Shown: positions 8,532 through 18,955, counted from the first letter of the stretch. The stretch is DNA of 64,000 nt from Pseudomonas urmiensis (GCF_014268815.2 NZ_JABWRE020000001.1:1121001-1185000), one strand, 5' to 3'. Numbers and translations are program-made. Notes: a model not told the origin generated them from the sequence alone.

Positions 8532-9551
8532 TCATTTCCTCGGGTCGAAGGCATCGCGGGCGGACTCGCCGATAAATACCAGTAGGCTGAGCATCAGCGC
8601 CAGTACGGCGAAGGCGCTGATGCCCAGCCACGGCGCTTGCAGGTTGGACTTGCCCTGGGCGACCAGCTCGCCCAGCGAGGGCGAGCCGGCGGGCAGGCCG
8701 AAGCCGAGGAAGTCCAGCGCGGTCAGCGTGCCGATCGCGCCGGTGAGAATGAACGGCATGAAGGTCATGGTCGAGATCATCGCGTTGGGCAGGATGTGCC
8801 GGTACATGATCGCGCCGTTGCGCATGCCCAAGGCGCGGGCAGCGCGCACGTATTCGAGGTTGCGCCCACGCAGGAACTCGGCGCGCACCACATCGACCAG
8901 GCTCATCCAGGAGAACAGCAGCATGATCCCCAGCAGCCACCAGAAGTTGGGTTGCACGAAGCTGGCGAGGATGATCAGCAGGTACAGCACCGGCAGGCCG
9001 GACCAGATCTCCAGAAAGCGCTGGCCAGCCAGATCGACCCAGCCGCCGTAGAAGCCCTGCAAGGCGCCAGCGATGACGCCGACGATCGAGCTGAGCACGG
9101 TCAGGGTCAGGGCGAATAGTACCGATACGCGAAAGCCATAGATGACCCGCGACAGCACATCGCGGCCCTGGTCGTCGGTGCCTAGCCAGTTATCCGCCGA
9201 GGGCGGGGCGGGCGCCGGGACCTTGAGGTCGTAGTTGATGCTCTGGTAGCTGAACGGGATCGGCGCCCACAGCACCCAGCTGTCTTTTTTCTCCAGCAGC
9301 TCGCGGATGTACGGGCTCTTGTAGTTGGCTTCGAGTGGGAATTCGCCGCCGAAGGTGGTCTCTGGATAGCGTTTGAATGCCGGGAAGTACCACTCACCGT
9401 CGTAGCGTACGGCAATCGGTTTGTCGTTGGCGATCAGTTCGGCGCCCAGGCTCAGGCCGAACAGGATGATGAACAACCACAACGACCACCAACCGCGGCG
9501 GTTGGCCTTGAAGCGCTCGAAGCGCCGGCGATTGAGAGGGGACAGGGCCAT
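8532..9551 (-). CDS. yejE: YejE-type peptide ABC transporter permease
   Basis: This 339-residue inner-membrane permease has an N-terminal membrane segment (WWSLWLFIILFGLSLGAEL), a large periplasmic loop (about 45-135) containing the ANDKPIAVRY and NWLGTDDQGRDVLSR stretches typical of DppC/YejE proteins, and five further spans. The EAA-loop region reads EYVRAARALGMRNGAIMYRH. One base separates it from yejB upstream and one base from yejF downstream, so the operon is tightly packed. Confidence 0.93.
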   Translation of the reverse strand: MALSPLNRRRFERFKANRRGWWSLWLFIILFGLSLGAELIANDKPIAVRYDGEWYFPAFKRYPETTFGGEFPLEANYKSPYIRELLEKKDSWVLWAPIPFSYQSINYDLKVPAPAPPSADNWLGTDDQGRDVLSRVIYGFRVSVLFALTLTVLSSIVGVIAGALQGFYGGWVDLAGQRFLEIWSGLPVLYLLIILASFVQPNFWWLLGIMLLFSWMSLVDVVRAEFLRGRNLEYVRAARALGMRNGAIMYRHILPNAMISTMTFMPFILTGAIGTLTALDFLGFGLPAGSPSLGELVAQGKSNLQAPWLGISAFAVLALMLSLLVFIGESARDAFDPRK

Positions 9552-9552
9552 G

Positions 9553-10626
9553 TCAGTGCTCCCGGCTGGCGAAGTCGATGCGCGGATCGACCAGGGTGTA
9601 GGTCAGGTCGCCGATCAGTTTCACCACCAGCCCGAGCAGGGTGAAGATGAACAGGGTGCCGAAGACCACCGGGTAGTCGCGATTGATCGCCGCTTCGAAA
9701 CTCATCAGGCCCAGGCCGTCGAGCGAGAAGATCACCTCGATCAGCAAGGAGCCGGTGAAGAAGATGCCAATGAACGCCGAGGGGAAACCGGCGATCACCA
9801 GCAGCATGGCGTTGCGGAACACGTGCCCGTACAGCACCCGTGGCCGGCTCAGGCCCTTGGCCTTGGCGGTGACCACGTACTGCTTGTTGATCTCGTCGAG
9901 GAAGCTGTTCTTGGTCAGCAGGGTCATGGTGGCGAAGTTACCGATCACCAGCGCTGTAATCGGCAGCACCAGGTGCCAGAAGTAGTCGAGCACCTTGCCG
10001 GTGGTCGACAGCTCCTCGAAGTTGTTCGAGGTCAGCCCGCGTAGCGGGAACCAGTCGAAGTAGCTGCCGCCGGCGAACAACACGATCAGCAGGATGGCGA
10101 ACAGGAACGCCGGGATGGCGTAGCCGACGACGATCGCCGAGCTGGTCCAGACGTCGAAGTGGCTGCCGTGGCGCACCGCTTTGGCGATCCCCAGGGGGAT
10201 CGACACCAGGTACATGATCAGCGTGCTCCACAGCCCGAGCGAGATCGACACCGGCATCTTTTCGGCGATCAGGTCGATGACCTTGGCGTCGCGGAAGAAG
10301 CTGTCGCCGAAGTCGAGCTGGGCGTAGTTCTTGATCATGATCCACAGCCGCTCGGGCGGCGACTTGTCAAAGCCGTACATGCGCTCGATCTCGGCGATCA
10401 GCGCTGGGTCCAGGCCTTGTGCGCCACGGTAGTTGGAGCCGGCCACCGAGACTTCGGCGCCGCCGCCGGCGATGCGGCTGGTGGCGCCGTCGAAGCCTTC
10501 GAGCTTGGCGATCATCTGCTCGACCGGGCCACCGGGGGCGGCCTGGACGATGATGAAGTTGATCACCAGGATGCCCAGCAGGGTTGGGATGATCAGCAGC
10601 AAACGGCGCAGGATATAGGCGAGCAT
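9553..10626 (-). CDS. yejB: YejB-type peptide ABC transporter permease
   Basis: This 357-residue inner-membrane permease begins [20 protein letters not shown], the hallmark of DppB/YejB proteins, and has a long periplasmic loop containing [19 protein letters not shown]. The transmembrane domain (about 125-350) has the EAA-type motif [20 protein letters not shown]. It pairs with YejE as the transport channel. The stop lies directly before the yejE start. Confidence 0.93.
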   Translation of the reverse strand: MLAYILRRLLLIIPTLLGILVINFIIVQAAPGGPVEQMIAKLEGFDGATSRIAGGGAEVSVAGSNYRGAQGLDPALIAEIERMYGFDKSPPERLWIMIKNYAQLDFGDSFFRDAKVIDLIAEKMPVSISLGLWSTLIMYLVSIPLGIAKAVRHGSHFDVWTSSAIVVGYAIPAFLFAILLIVLFAGGSYFDWFPLRGLTSNNFEELSTTGKVLDYFWHLVLPITALVIGNFATMTLLTKNSFLDEINKQYVVTAKAKGLSRPRVLYGHVFRNAMLLVIAGFPSAFIGIFFTGSLLIEVIFSLDGLGLMSFEAAINRDYPVVFGTLFIFTLLGLVVKLIGDLTYTLVDPRIDFASREH

Positions 10627-10627
10627 G

Positions 10628-12487
10628 TCAGTTCGCCTCGCCAGGTTGTTCGGCGTCTGCCGGCTGTGCAGGCTGCGCGGTCACTGCCGGGGTGACGTCG
10701 GGTTTGATCCACCAGGTGTCGATGCCAACATCATATTTGGGCGATACCTTGGGGTGGCCGATGTGGTTCCAATAGGCCACGCGCCAGGTCTTGATGTGCC
10801 AGTTGGGGATTACGTAGTAGCCCCACAACAGCACCCGGTCGAGGGCGCGGGCGTGGTCGATCAGGCTCTGGCGGGAGTCGGCGTTGATCAACGCTTCGAC
10901 CAGTTGGTCGATGGCCGGGTCGCGCAGGCCGATGAAGTTGCGGCTGCCGGGGTTGTCGGCGGCGCCGCTGGACCAGAACTCGCGCTGTTCGTTACCTGGC
11001 GAGCTGGACTGCGGGAAGCCGCTGACGATCATGTCGAAATCGCGCGAGCGCAGGCGGTTGATGTACTGCGGGACTTCGACGCGGCGAATGCTCAGCTCGA
11101 TGCCCAGGTCGGCCAGGTTGCGCTTGAACGGCAGCAGCACGCGCTCGAACTCGGTCTGCGCGACCAGGAACTCGATGCTCACGGGTTTGCCTTGGGTGTC
11201 GACCATCTTGTCGTTGACGATCTTCCAACCGGCGTCTTGCAGCAGCTTGTAAGCCTTGCGCTGTTGCTCGCGGATCATGCCGCTGCCGTCGGTAACCGGG
11301 TTGTGGAAGGCTTCGCTAAAGGCTTGCTCGGGGATCTTGCCGCGCAGTGGTTCGAGGATCTTCAGCTCGGCCGGCGAGGGCAGACCCTTGGCGGCCATTT
11401 CCGAGTTTTCGAAGTAGCTGCCGGTGCGGGTGTAGGCGCCGTTGAACAGCTGCTTGTTGGTCCACTCGTAATCGAGCATCAGGCTCAGCGCCTGGCGTAC
11501 GCGAATGTCCTGGAATACCGGGCGGCGCAGGTTGAAGACAAAGCCCTGCATGCCGACCGGGTTGCCGTTGAGCAGCTCTTCCTTGATCAGCCGGCCTTCG
11601 CGCACCGCTGGCACGTTGTAGGCGGTGGCCCAGTTCTTCGCGGTCATTTCCAGCATGTAGTCGAACTGGCCTGCCTTGAGCGCTTCGAGGGCGACGGTGT
11701 TGTCGCGGTAATAGTCGAAGGTCATGGCGTCGAAGTTGTAGAAGCCGCGGTTGATCGGCAGGTCTTTGGCCCAATAGTCCTTGACCCGCTCGTAGCGCAC
11801 CGAGCGTCCGGCCTTGACCTGGGCGATCTTGTACGGCCCGCTGCCCAGCGGGATTTCCAGGTTGCCCCGGGTGAAGTCGCGCTCGGCGTACCAGTGCTTG
11901 GGCAGTACCGGCAGTTGGCCGAGAATCAGCGGCAGCTCGCGGTTGTTCTTGTGCTTGAACTTGAACAGTACAGTCAGCGGGTTCTCTGCCACGGCTTCGG
12001 CGACGTCGCCGTAGTACACGCGGTACAGCGGCGCGCCTTTGCTGACCAGGGTGTTGAAGGTCCATACCACGTCGTCGGCGCGCATCGGTTGGCCGTCGTG
12101 AAAGCGCGCTTCGGGGCGCAGGTAGAAGCGCACCCAGCTATTGTCCGGGGCCTTTTCGATCTTGCCGGCCACCAGGCCGTACTCGGTGAAAGGCTCATCC
12201 AAGCTTTGGCGCATCAGGGTGTCGTAGATGCTGCCGATGTTTTCTGCAGGCACGCCCTTGTTGATGAACGGGTTGAGACTGTCGAAACCGCCGAAGCTGG
12301 ATTGGCGGAAGGTGCCGCCCTTGGGCGCGTCGGGGTTGACGAAGTCGAAGTGCTTGAAGCTCGCCGGGTACTTGGGCGGCTCATCGTACAAGGTCAGGGC
12401 GTGTTGCGGCGCGGCCATTGCCGTCACGCTCAGGCAGGCGAGCAGCAAGCTGCCAGCCAGGCGGCGCAGGCTGTGGGTCGGCATCAT
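10628..12487 (-). CDS. YejA-type periplasmic peptide-binding protein (second copy)
   Basis: This extracytoplasmic solute-binding protein (family 5, YejA subgroup) would deliver peptides to YejBEF. The 619 residues start with a signal peptide ([19 protein letters not shown], cleavage after AMA) and contain [44 protein letters not shown] and [10 protein letters not shown]. The frame is open 99 codons further upstream, but that part lies inside the neighbouring gene. The ATG at 12487 overlaps the upstream stop as ATGA, indicating coupled translation. It is a paralogue of the upstream gene, with parallel motifs throughout. Confidence 0.9.
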   Translation of the reverse strand: MMPTHSLRRLAGSLLLACLSVTAMAAPQHALTLYDEPPKYPASFKHFDFVNPDAPKGGTFRQSSFGGFDSLNPFINKGVPAENIGSIYDTLMRQSLDEPFTEYGLVAGKIEKAPDNSWVRFYLRPEARFHDGQPMRADDVVWTFNTLVSKGAPLYRVYYGDVAEAVAENPLTVLFKFKHKNNRELPLILGQLPVLPKHWYAERDFTRGNLEIPLGSGPYKIAQVKAGRSVRYERVKDYWAKDLPINRGFYNFDAMTFDYYRDNTVALEALKAGQFDYMLEMTAKNWATAYNVPAVREGRLIKEELLNGNPVGMQGFVFNLRRPVFQDIRVRQALSLMLDYEWTNKQLFNGAYTRTGSYFENSEMAAKGLPSPAELKILEPLRGKIPEQAFSEAFHNPVTDGSGMIREQQRKAYKLLQDAGWKIVNDKMVDTQGKPVSIEFLVAQTEFERVLLPFKRNLADLGIELSIRRVEVPQYINRLRSRDFDMIVSGFPQSSSPGNEQREFWSSGAADNPGSRNFIGLRDPAIDQLVEALINADSRQSLIDHARALDRVLLWGYYVIPNWHIKTWRVAYWNHIGHPKVSPKYDVGIDTWWIKPDVTPAVTAQPAQPADAEQPGEAN

Positions 12488-14313
12488 TTGGCTTTCTCCG
12501 AAGTCTTGAGCCACCAGCTGTTCAAGCCCAGGGTGTAGGGCGGCGTGGTGACGAAGGCGAACCGGTTGCGGTAGGCCAAGCGGTGATTGTCGAGATACCA
12601 GTTGGGAATCATGTAGTAGTGCCACGACAGTACCCGGTCCAGGGCGCGCGCAGCGGCAACCTGGTCGTCGCGGGTACGGGCGGCGAGCAGGGTGTCGAGT
12701 AGGTGGTCGACCACCGGGTCCTTGACCCCAGCATAGTTCTTGCTGCCCTTGGTCGAGGCTTGGCTGGAATGAAAGTACAGCCACTGCTCAAGGCCGGGGC
12801 TCAAGGTCTGGTTCAGGGTCATCAGAATCATGTCGAAGTCGAACTGGTCCAGCCGTTGTTTGTACTGGGCGCGGTCCACGGTGCGCAAGCGCGCATCGAT
12901 GCCGATGCTCGCCAGATTTTCGACATAAGGTTGCAGGATCCGTTCAAGGTTGGGGTTGACCAGCAACAGCTCGATGCGCAGCTGCTTGCCCTTGGCGTCT
13001 ACCAGGCGCTGGCCATCGAGCTTCCAGCCCGCCTGGGCGAACAGCGCCAGGGCCTGGCGCAGGGTTTGCCGGCTGACGCCGCTGCCGTCGGTGTGGCTGA
13101 CCTTGTACGGCTCGGTGTAGAGCTTTGCCGGCAGTTGCTCGCGAAACGGCGCCAGCAGCAGCCACTCCTTGCCGGTCGGCAGGCCGGTGGCGGCAAACTC
13201 GCTGTTGGGGTAGTAGCTGGTCGAGCGGCGATAGGCGCTGCTGAACAGGGCGCGGTTGGTCCACTCGAAGTCGAGCATCAGGCCCAGCGCCTGGCGCACC
13301 AGCGGGTCGCTGAAGGTCGCCCGGCGGCTGTTCATGAACAGGCCTTGGGTCTGGGTCGGGATGCGATGCGGGATCTGCGCCTTGATCACTTCACCGCGGC
13401 GCACCGCCGGGAAGTTGTAGCCGTTGGCCCAATTCTTGGCCTGGTGCTCGATGTAGATGTCGAACTCACCGGCCTTGAACGCCTCGAAGGCAACGGTGGC
13501 GTCGCGATAGAACTCGTATTCGACGCGGTTGAAGTTGTACTTGCCGCGGTTGACCGGCAGATCCTTGCCCCAGTAGTCCTTGACCCGCGTGAATACCAGG
13601 CGCCGGCCTGGCTGCACTTCAGAAATGCGATACGGCCCGCTGCCCAGCGGTGGCTCGAAGGTGGTTGCCTTGAAGTCGCGCTTTTGCCAGTAGTGCTTGG
13701 GCAACACCGGCATTTCGCCCAGGCGCAGGATCAGCAGAGGGTTGCCAGCGCGCTTGAACACGAAGCGGATGCGCAACGGCCCGAGGATATCGACGCGTTG
13801 CACTTCCTGCAGGTTGGTGCGGTACAGCGGGTGGCCGTCCTTGAGCAGCGTGCGGTAGGAGAACGCCACGTCCGCCGAGGTGATCGGTTTGCCATCGTGG
13901 AAGCGTGCTTCGGGGCGCAGGTTGAACACCACCCAGCTGCGGTCCTCGCTGTACTCGACCGAGCGGGCGATCAGGCCGTAGCTGGAGGTGGGTTCGTCGC
14001 CAGACGGGTCGTACATGCCGGTGCCGACCATCAGCGTCTCGTTGAGCTCGTTGATGCCGTACTGCAGGAAGTTTGGCGTGGTGACCGGGCTTGAGCCTTT
14101 GAAGGTATAAGGGTTGAGCGTGTCGAAGGTGCCGAATGCCATGGCCCGCAAGGTCCCGCCCTTGGGCGCTTGCGGATTGACCCAGTCGAAGTGGGTGAAG
14201 GTGGCCGGGTATTTGAGCGTACCGAACTGCGCGTAACCGTGGCTTTCGCTCACCATCGCGCCTGCGGGAAAGCTCAAGGCCAGGCTGAATGACAGCAGGA
14301 GGGGACGTATCAA
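12484..14313 (-). CDS. YejA-type periplasmic peptide-binding protein (first copy)
   Basis: This second binding protein has 609 residues and a signal peptide (MIRPLLLSFSLALSFPAGAM). It shares with its neighbour the motifs [44 protein letters not shown] and YYMIPNWYLDNHRLAYRN. It is the first gene of the transporter operon. Its stop overlaps the next start by four bases. The two binding proteins are clearly homologous but much diverged, which suggests they offer different peptides to a single YejBEF channel (inference). Confidence 0.9.
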   Translation of the reverse strand: MIRPLLLSFSLALSFPAGAMVSESHGYAQFGTLKYPATFTHFDWVNPQAPKGGTLRAMAFGTFDTLNPYTFKGSSPVTTPNFLQYGINELNETLMVGTGMYDPSGDEPTSSYGLIARSVEYSEDRSWVVFNLRPEARFHDGKPITSADVAFSYRTLLKDGHPLYRTNLQEVQRVDILGPLRIRFVFKRAGNPLLILRLGEMPVLPKHYWQKRDFKATTFEPPLGSGPYRISEVQPGRRLVFTRVKDYWGKDLPVNRGKYNFNRVEYEFYRDATVAFEAFKAGEFDIYIEHQAKNWANGYNFPAVRRGEVIKAQIPHRIPTQTQGLFMNSRRATFSDPLVRQALGLMLDFEWTNRALFSSAYRRSTSYYPNSEFAATGLPTGKEWLLLAPFREQLPAKLYTEPYKVSHTDGSGVSRQTLRQALALFAQAGWKLDGQRLVDAKGKQLRIELLLVNPNLERILQPYVENLASIGIDARLRTVDRAQYKQRLDQFDFDMILMTLNQTLSPGLEQWLYFHSSQASTKGSKNYAGVKDPVVDHLLDTLLAARTRDDQVAAARALDRVLSWHYYMIPNWYLDNHRLAYRNRFAFVTTPPYTLGLNSWWLKTSEKAK

Positions 14314-14434
14314 GTCGGCATCCGATCCAGAGGGCTTTGGGCTTTGGTCGGGCTACAGTAACAGCTTGGCGGGGTTGGAAAAAGAGTGCTGGGAGCGGAG
14401 AGGGCGCAGCGCTATTGGGTGCTGTTGCTAAGGT

Positions 14435-14453
14435 GGGGCTGCAAAGCAGCCCC
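14435..14453 (-). terminator. Hairpin downstream of mltD
   Basis: ggggctgc-aaa-gcagcccc forms a perfect 8-bp GC-rich stem with a 3-base loop, seven bases past the mltD stop. The minus-strand sequence after the stem (accttagc) has no clear T-run, so it is a plausible but imperfect intrinsic terminator separating mltD from the yej operon. Confidence 0.6.
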
Positions 14454-14460
14454 AATTGCA

Positions 14461-15888
14461 TCAATGGCCCAGGTAGACAGTCAGGGTCTGGCCGGGTTTG
14501 AGCGCATGGCCGCTACGCGGATTCCAGCGCTTGAGGTGCTGCATCTCGACATTGAAGCGCTTGGCCACCAGGTACAGCGAGTCGCCCTTGCGTACTTTGT
14601 ACTGGGTCGAGCGCTGCTTGGACGACGCAACCCGGTTGCCGGCAGCCGAAGGTGCATTACCGCCGCGCAGGGCCAGAACCTGGCCAGCTTTCAGGCGGTT
14701 GCCCGAGAGCCGGTTCCAACGCTGGATGTCCTTGACCGAAACCCGATTGGCCTTGGCAATGCTGCCCAGGTTGTCCCCGCGCTTGACCCGGTAGCTACGC
14801 GCTGCAGGCGCCTTGGCTTCAGCCACCGCCGCCTCGAACACCGCTTTGCGCGGCTGCAGGCTGACCAACTGCTCAGGGTTGAGGTTGGACAGGCTGGCCG
14901 ATAGCAACTGCGCCTTGGCGGTAGGCACCAGCAACTGCTTGGGACCATCGACCGTCATGCGCTTCTTGAACGCGGGGTTGAGCTGGATCAGTTCGTCTTC
15001 GTCCATGTTGGCGAAGGCGGCGACCTTGGACAGGTCCAGGCGGTCGTTGATGGCCACGGCCTCGAAGTAGGGCTCGTTGGCGATCGGGTTGAGGTTGACG
15101 CCGTAGGACTCAGGCGTCGACACCACCTGCGACAGCGCCAGCAGCTTGGGCACGTAGTCGCGGGTTTCCTGCGGCAGGGGCAGGTTCCAGTAATCGGTCG
15201 GCAGGCCGAGCTTTTCGTTACGCTCGATCGCCCGGCTGACAGTGCCTTCGCCAGCGTTGTAGGCGGCCAGCGCCAACAGCCAGTCGCCGTTGAACATGTC
15301 GTGCAGGCGGGTCAGGTATTCCAGCGCAGCATTGGTCGACGCGGTGATGTCGCGGCGGCCATCGTAGAAATTGGTTTGACGCAGGTTGAAGTGGCGCCCG
15401 GTGGACGGGATGAACTGCCACATGCCAGCGGCGTGGGCCCGCGAGTAGGCCATCGGGTTGTAGGCGCTTTCGATCGCCGGCAGCAGCGCCAGCTCAAGCG
15501 GCATGTCGCGTTCTTCCAGGCGCTCGACGATGTAATGCAGGTACAGGCTGCCGCGCTCGCCGGCGGTTTCGACGAAACGTGGGTTGCTGGCGAACCACAG
15601 GCGCTGCTGTTCGATGCGCGGGTTGACGTCGATGCTGTCTTGCAGGGCAAAGCCCTGGCGCATGCGCTCCCAGACATCCTGGGGTGCTTGCTCCCTGGGC
15701 TTGACCATCAGCGGCGCCGGTTTGTGCTTGATCCGAGCCTGGTAGTTGTGCGCGCGAACGCTTTCGGATTCGTCAACCTGACGGGTGCTCTGGCAGCCCA
15801 CCAAAGTGGCGGCCAGGGCCAGCGCACTGATCTGTGCGAGGCGCGTCAAAGCGACGGATTGCGAGGTTCTGCGGCTACGGGAAGACAT
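14461..15888 (-). CDS. mltD: MltD, membrane-bound lytic murein transglycosylase D
   Basis: This lipoprotein cleaves the peptidoglycan glycan strand to anhydro-muropeptides. The 475-residue product has a lipoprotein signal with lipobox LVGC (about residues 28-31), an SLT domain with the catalytic Glu in LPAIESAYNPMAYS and the downstream AAGMWQFIPSTGRHFNL, and two C-terminal LysM repeats, YRVKRGDNLGSIAKANRVS and YKVRKGDSLYLVAKRFNVE. A TTG codon eight residues upstream is possible, but the ATG at 15888 gives a normal signal sequence. Gene order with gloB, yafS-like, rnhA and dnaQ matches that of E. coli. Confidence 0.95.
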   Translation of the reverse strand: MSSRSRRTSQSVALTRLAQISALALAATLVGCQSTRQVDESESVRAHNYQARIKHKPAPLMVKPREQAPQDVWERMRQGFALQDSIDVNPRIEQQRLWFASNPRFVETAGERGSLYLHYIVERLEERDMPLELALLPAIESAYNPMAYSRAHAAGMWQFIPSTGRHFNLRQTNFYDGRRDITASTNAALEYLTRLHDMFNGDWLLALAAYNAGEGTVSRAIERNEKLGLPTDYWNLPLPQETRDYVPKLLALSQVVSTPESYGVNLNPIANEPYFEAVAINDRLDLSKVAAFANMDEDELIQLNPAFKKRMTVDGPKQLLVPTAKAQLLSASLSNLNPEQLVSLQPRKAVFEAAVAEAKAPAARSYRVKRGDNLGSIAKANRVSVKDIQRWNRLSGNRLKAGQVLALRGGNAPSAAGNRVASSKQRSTQYKVRKGDSLYLVAKRFNVEMQHLKRWNPRSGHALKPGQTLTVYLGH

Positions 15889-15988
15889 CGGCTGGGACGG
15901 GTATCCGGGCAAAAAATTTCGGCGATTCTAGGAACCGCTTTCCGCCCGGTCAACCTTTGAGGACCAATTGCGATATATCTTGAGGTTA

Positions 15989-16768
15989 TCAAAAGCCGTC
16001 TTTCCAAGACCTCAAGGCAGCAAAAACAGCGGCTTGGCCTACGTTTGAAAGACCCTTCCATTCGTCTGCTTTTTGTTTAACGGATGTTTCAGCGGTACGC
16101 AGGAAGGGGTTGGTCAAGCGTTCCAAGCCGATCGTTGATGGCAATGTGATGCGATCTTGCTCACGCAGGCGGCTAACCTCGGCAAAGCGTGCGACAACGT
16201 GCGGGTTTTCTGGTTCTACAGCCTTGGCAAAGCGCAGGTTGCTCAAGGTGTATTCGTGGGCGCAGTACACTTGGGTTGCGGCGGGCAAGGCGGCCAGCCG
16301 CTCAAGGGAGTTGTGCATTTGCTCTGGGGTGCCCTCGAACAAGCGGCCACAACCGGCCGCGAACAGGGTGTCGCCACTAAACAACAGGGGGGTGGGCGTC
16401 TGCGTGGTGAAATAGGCAATGTGTCCCAGGGTATGGCCGGGCATCGCCATGACCTGGAAACTCAGGCCCAGCGCGGTAACCTGGGCATTGTCCTGCAGGG
16501 CCAGGTCGCGGCCGGGGATGGTTTCGGCAGCCGGGCCGCAAACGCGCGCGCCCGTCATCTGCTTGAGTTGTTCGACACCGCCGACGTGATCGTGATGGTG
16601 ATGGGTGACCAGGATGTCGGTCAGCGCCCAGGTGGGGTTGGCCTTGAGCCAGGCCAGCACCGGCGCGGCGTCACCGGGATCGACCACCGCGCACTGGCGT
16701 TTGGCAGTATCCTGTAACAACCAGATGTAGTTGTCGGAGAAAGCGGGTAGGGCATCGATCTGTATCAT
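15989..16768 (-). CDS. gloB: GloB, hydroxyacylglutathione hydrolase (glyoxalase II)
   Basis: This metallo-β-lactamase-fold enzyme hydrolyses S-lactoylglutathione to lactate and glutathione, the second step of methylglyoxal detoxification. The 259 residues contain the metal motif [20 protein letters not shown] and [16 protein letters not shown], and the glutathione-site region [15 protein letters not shown] start at [10 protein letters not shown] because homologues begin there; an ATG six codons upstream has no better ribosome site. It is transcribed away from the methyltransferase gene at 16854. Confidence 0.95.
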   Translation of the reverse strand: MIQIDALPAFSDNYIWLLQDTAKRQCAVVDPGDAAPVLAWLKANPTWALTDILVTHHHHDHVGGVEQLKQMTGARVCGPAAETIPGRDLALQDNAQVTALGLSFQVMAMPGHTLGHIAYFTTQTPTPLLFSGDTLFAAGCGRLFEGTPEQMHNSLERLAALPAATQVYCAHEYTLSNLRFAKAVEPENPHVVARFAEVSRLREQDRITLPSTIGLERLTNPFLRTAETSVKQKADEWKGLSNVGQAAVFAALRSWKDGF

Positions 16769-16853
16769 GGTGCGGATCCGAATCATCTGGCGTGGGACAT
16801 GAGGGCATCTTAGCCGCGATGGCGCGGCGGGAGAACCTTGGAGGGAAAACGCA

Positions 16854-17633
16854 ATGACCGACCAAGCCTTTGCCCAGGCCGATCCTGACTGGATCGAACT
16901 GATCAGCCTGGCCCGCGACTGGTTCCAGGGCCCCCTGGGGCAATTGATGCTGCGCGAGGAAGAAAAGCTGCTCGAAGACGAGCTGGCGCGCTTCTTCGGC
17001 GGCTACCTGGTGCATTACGGCCCCTGCGCCGAACCCCCGCCCAGTGCTCCGCAGGTGCATCGCAACGTGCGCCTGGGCGCGCCGCTGCCAGGGGTCGAGA
17101 TCGTCTGCGAAGAACAGGCCTGGCCGCTCTCCGAGCACGCAGCCGATGTGGTGGTGCTGCAGCATGGCCTGGACTTCAGCCTGTCGCCGCATGGCCTGCT
17201 GCGTGAGGCGGCCAGCGCTGTGCGCCCGGGTGGCCATTTGCTGATCGTGGGCATCAACCCGTGGAGCAGCTGGGGCATGCGCCATTTCTTCAGCCATGGG
17301 GCGCTGCGCAAGGCGCGCTGCATCTCGCCGTCGCGGGTCGGCGACTGGCTCAACCTGCTCGGCTTTGCGCTGGAGAAACGCCGCTTCGGCTGCTATCGTC
17401 CGCCGCTGGCCTCGCCGGCCTGGCAACAACGCCTGGCCGGTTGGGAGCGGATGGCCGGTGGTTGGCAAACCTCTGGCGGCGGGGTCTACCTGCTGGTGGC
17501 GCGCAAGATGGTGGTCGGCCTGCGGCCGCTGCGTCTGGAGCGGCGCGAGCCAATGGGTAAGTTGCTGCCGTTACCGCTGGCCAAGGTCAACCGCGAGGCA
17601 ACTAGCCAGCGTGAGCGCCATCCCGGTCGATAA
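16854..17633 (+). CDS. YafS-like class I SAM-dependent methyltransferase
   Basis: The 259-residue protein lies between gloB and rnhA, the position of yafS in E. coli. It has a Rossmann-type methyltransferase region: [13 protein letters not shown] and [27 protein letters not shown] match post-I/motif III features of the methyltransf_11 group. Motif I is weak ([15 protein letters not shown]), with no clear GxGxG, so SAM binding may be altered. The C-terminal half contains [16 protein letters not shown]. The start has a strong GGAGGG ribosome site. The substrate is unknown. Confidence 0.8.
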   Translation: MTDQAFAQADPDWIELISLARDWFQGPLGQLMLREEEKLLEDELARFFGGYLVHYGPCAEPPPSAPQVHRNVRLGAPLPGVEIVCEEQAWPLSEHAADVVVLQHGLDFSLSPHGLLREAASAVRPGGHLLIVGINPWSSWGMRHFFSHGALRKARCISPSRVGDWLNLLGFALEKRRFGCYRPPLASPAWQQRLAGWERMAGGWQTSGGGVYLLVARKMVVGLRPLRLERREPMGKLLPLPLAKVNREATSQRERHPGR

Positions 17634-17656
17634 TCCACAGCGAGTTAAGGCAGTAC

Positions 17657-18103
17657 ATGAGCGATAGCATCGAGATCTACACCGATGGCGCCTGCAAGGG
17701 CAACCCTGGCCCGGGTGGCTGGGGGGTGCTGATGGTCTACAAGGGCGTTGAGAAGGAATTGTGGGGCGGTGAGCTCGAGACCACCAACAATCGCATGGAA
17801 CTAATGGCGGCGATCGAAGGCCTGCGGGCGCTCAAGCGTGAATGCGAGGTGGTGCTGACCACCGACTCGCAGTACGTGATGAAGGGCATCAACGAGTGGA
17901 TGGCCAATTGGAAGAAGCGCGGTTGGAAGACCGCGGCCAAGGAGCCGGTGAAAAACGCTGACTTGTGGCGCGAGCTCGACGAGCAGGTCAACCGACACAA
18001 GGTCACCTGGAAATGGGTGCGCGGGCATATCGGCCACCCTGGCAACGAACGCGCCGACCAGTTGGCCAACCGCGGCGTCGACGAGGTACGCGCCAAGCGC
18101 TGA
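17657..18103 (+). CDS. rnhA: RnhA, ribonuclease HI
   Basis: This enzyme degrades the RNA strand of RNA-DNA hybrids. At 148 residues it has the usual length, and all four acidic catalytic residues are visible in [42 protein letters not shown] and [10 protein letters not shown]. The basic handle [12 protein letters not shown] is present. It lies 23 bases after the methyltransferase gene and 52 bases before dnaQ on the same strand, unlike E. coli, where rnhA and dnaQ are divergent. Confidence 0.98.
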   Translation: MSDSIEIYTDGACKGNPGPGGWGVLMVYKGVEKELWGGELETTNNRMELMAAIEGLRALKRECEVVLTTDSQYVMKGINEWMANWKKRGWKTAAKEPVKNADLWRELDEQVNRHKVTWKWVRGHIGHPGNERADQLANRGVDEVRAKR

Positions 18104-18155
18104 GCTGGGGTACAATCGCCGGCTTTCCGTTGAAGTACCAGTTGGAGCCACCCGC

Positions 18156-18899
18156 GTGGAGCAGCAGAACAGCAGATTCGTCGTCCTCGATACCGAAACG
18201 ACCGGCATGCCGGTCAGTGAGGGGCATCGGATCATCGAGATCGGTTGTGTCGAAGTCATGGGCCGGCGCCTGACCGGGCGGCACTTCCACGTCTATCTGC
18301 AGCCCGACCGCGAGAGTGACGAAGGCGCGATTGGCGTGCACGGCATCACCGATGCATTCTTGGTTGGCAAACCACGTTTTGCCGAGGTGGCCGAGGAGTT
18401 CTTCGAGTTCATCCAGGGTGCCCAGCTGGTCATCCATAACGCAGCGTTCGACGTTGGCTTCATCAACAACGAGTTCGCCATGCTCGGTCAGCACGACCGC
18501 GCAGACATCTCCAAGCACTGCGGCATTCTCGACACCCTGATGCTGGCGCGTGCGCGCCATCCGGGCCAGCGCAACAGCCTCGATGCCTTGTGCAAACGCT
18601 ACGGCATCGACAACTCCGGCCGTGAACTGCACGGCGCCTTGCTCGACTCCGAGTTGTTGGCGGACGTTTACCTGGCGATGACCGGCGGGCAGACCAGCCT
18701 GTCGCTGGCTGGGCATGGCGCTGACGGTGAAGAGGGTGGCAACAGCACTGGCAGTGAGATTCGCCGTATCGTCGGACGCCAGCCTGGGCGGATCATCATG
18801 GCCTCGGCTGAAGAGTTGGAAGCGCATGCCGAGCGTCTGGCAGCAGTGGCCAAGTCGGCGGGTGGGCCGGCGTTGTGGCAGAGCCTGACCGAAGGTTGA
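18156..18899 (+). CDS. dnaQ: DnaQ, DNA polymerase III epsilon subunit (3'-5' proofreading exonuclease)
   Basis: This subunit proofreads during replication. The 247 residues have the DEDDh exonuclease motifs: ExoI VVLDTETTGMPV, ExoII HNAAFDVGFINNEF and ExoIII LHGALLDSELLADVYL. The C-terminal tail (about 185-247) is the segment that in the family contacts the polymerase alpha subunit. The start is GTG at 18156, with TTGGAG upstream. An 8-bp hairpin follows the stop within four bases. Confidence 0.97.
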   Translation: MEQQNSRFVVLDTETTGMPVSEGHRIIEIGCVEVMGRRLTGRHFHVYLQPDRESDEGAIGVHGITDAFLVGKPRFAEVAEEFFEFIQGAQLVIHNAAFDVGFINNEFAMLGQHDRADISKHCGILDTLMLARARHPGQRNSLDALCKRYGIDNSGRELHGALLDSELLADVYLAMTGGQTSLSLAGHGADGEEGGNSTGSEIRRIVGRQPGRIIMASAEELEAHAERLAAVAKSAGGPALWQSLTEG

Positions 18900-18902
18900 T
18901 CG

Positions 18903-18922
18903 AGCCCTGCGGGGGCAGGGCT
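18903..18922 (+). terminator. Hairpin directly after dnaQ
   Basis: agccctgc-gggg-gcagggct is a perfect 8-bp stem starting four bases past the dnaQ stop. It is followed by REP sequence rather than a T-run, so it may protect or end the transcript. The role is inferred. Confidence 0.5.
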
Positions 18923-18955
18923 GGCCTCTTCGCGGGCAAGCCCGCTCCCACAGGG
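18921..18955. repeat. REP element
   Basis: ctggcctcttcgcgggcaag followed by cccgctcccacaggg matches the Pseudomonas REP consensus. It is the first of three copies in the 311-base gap between dnaQ and ldcA. Confidence 0.88.

Noticed and set aside
10625..12538. Long plus-strand frame of 637 codons opposite the second binding-protein gene
   Set aside because: It is antisense to a gene with clear signal peptide and family motifs, and it has low-complexity Val/Asp/Gln-rich content typical of high-G+C shadow frames.
12703..14094. Plus-strand frame of 463 codons opposite the first binding-protein gene
   Set aside because: It is a shadow of the coding strand with no recognisable motif or ribosome site.
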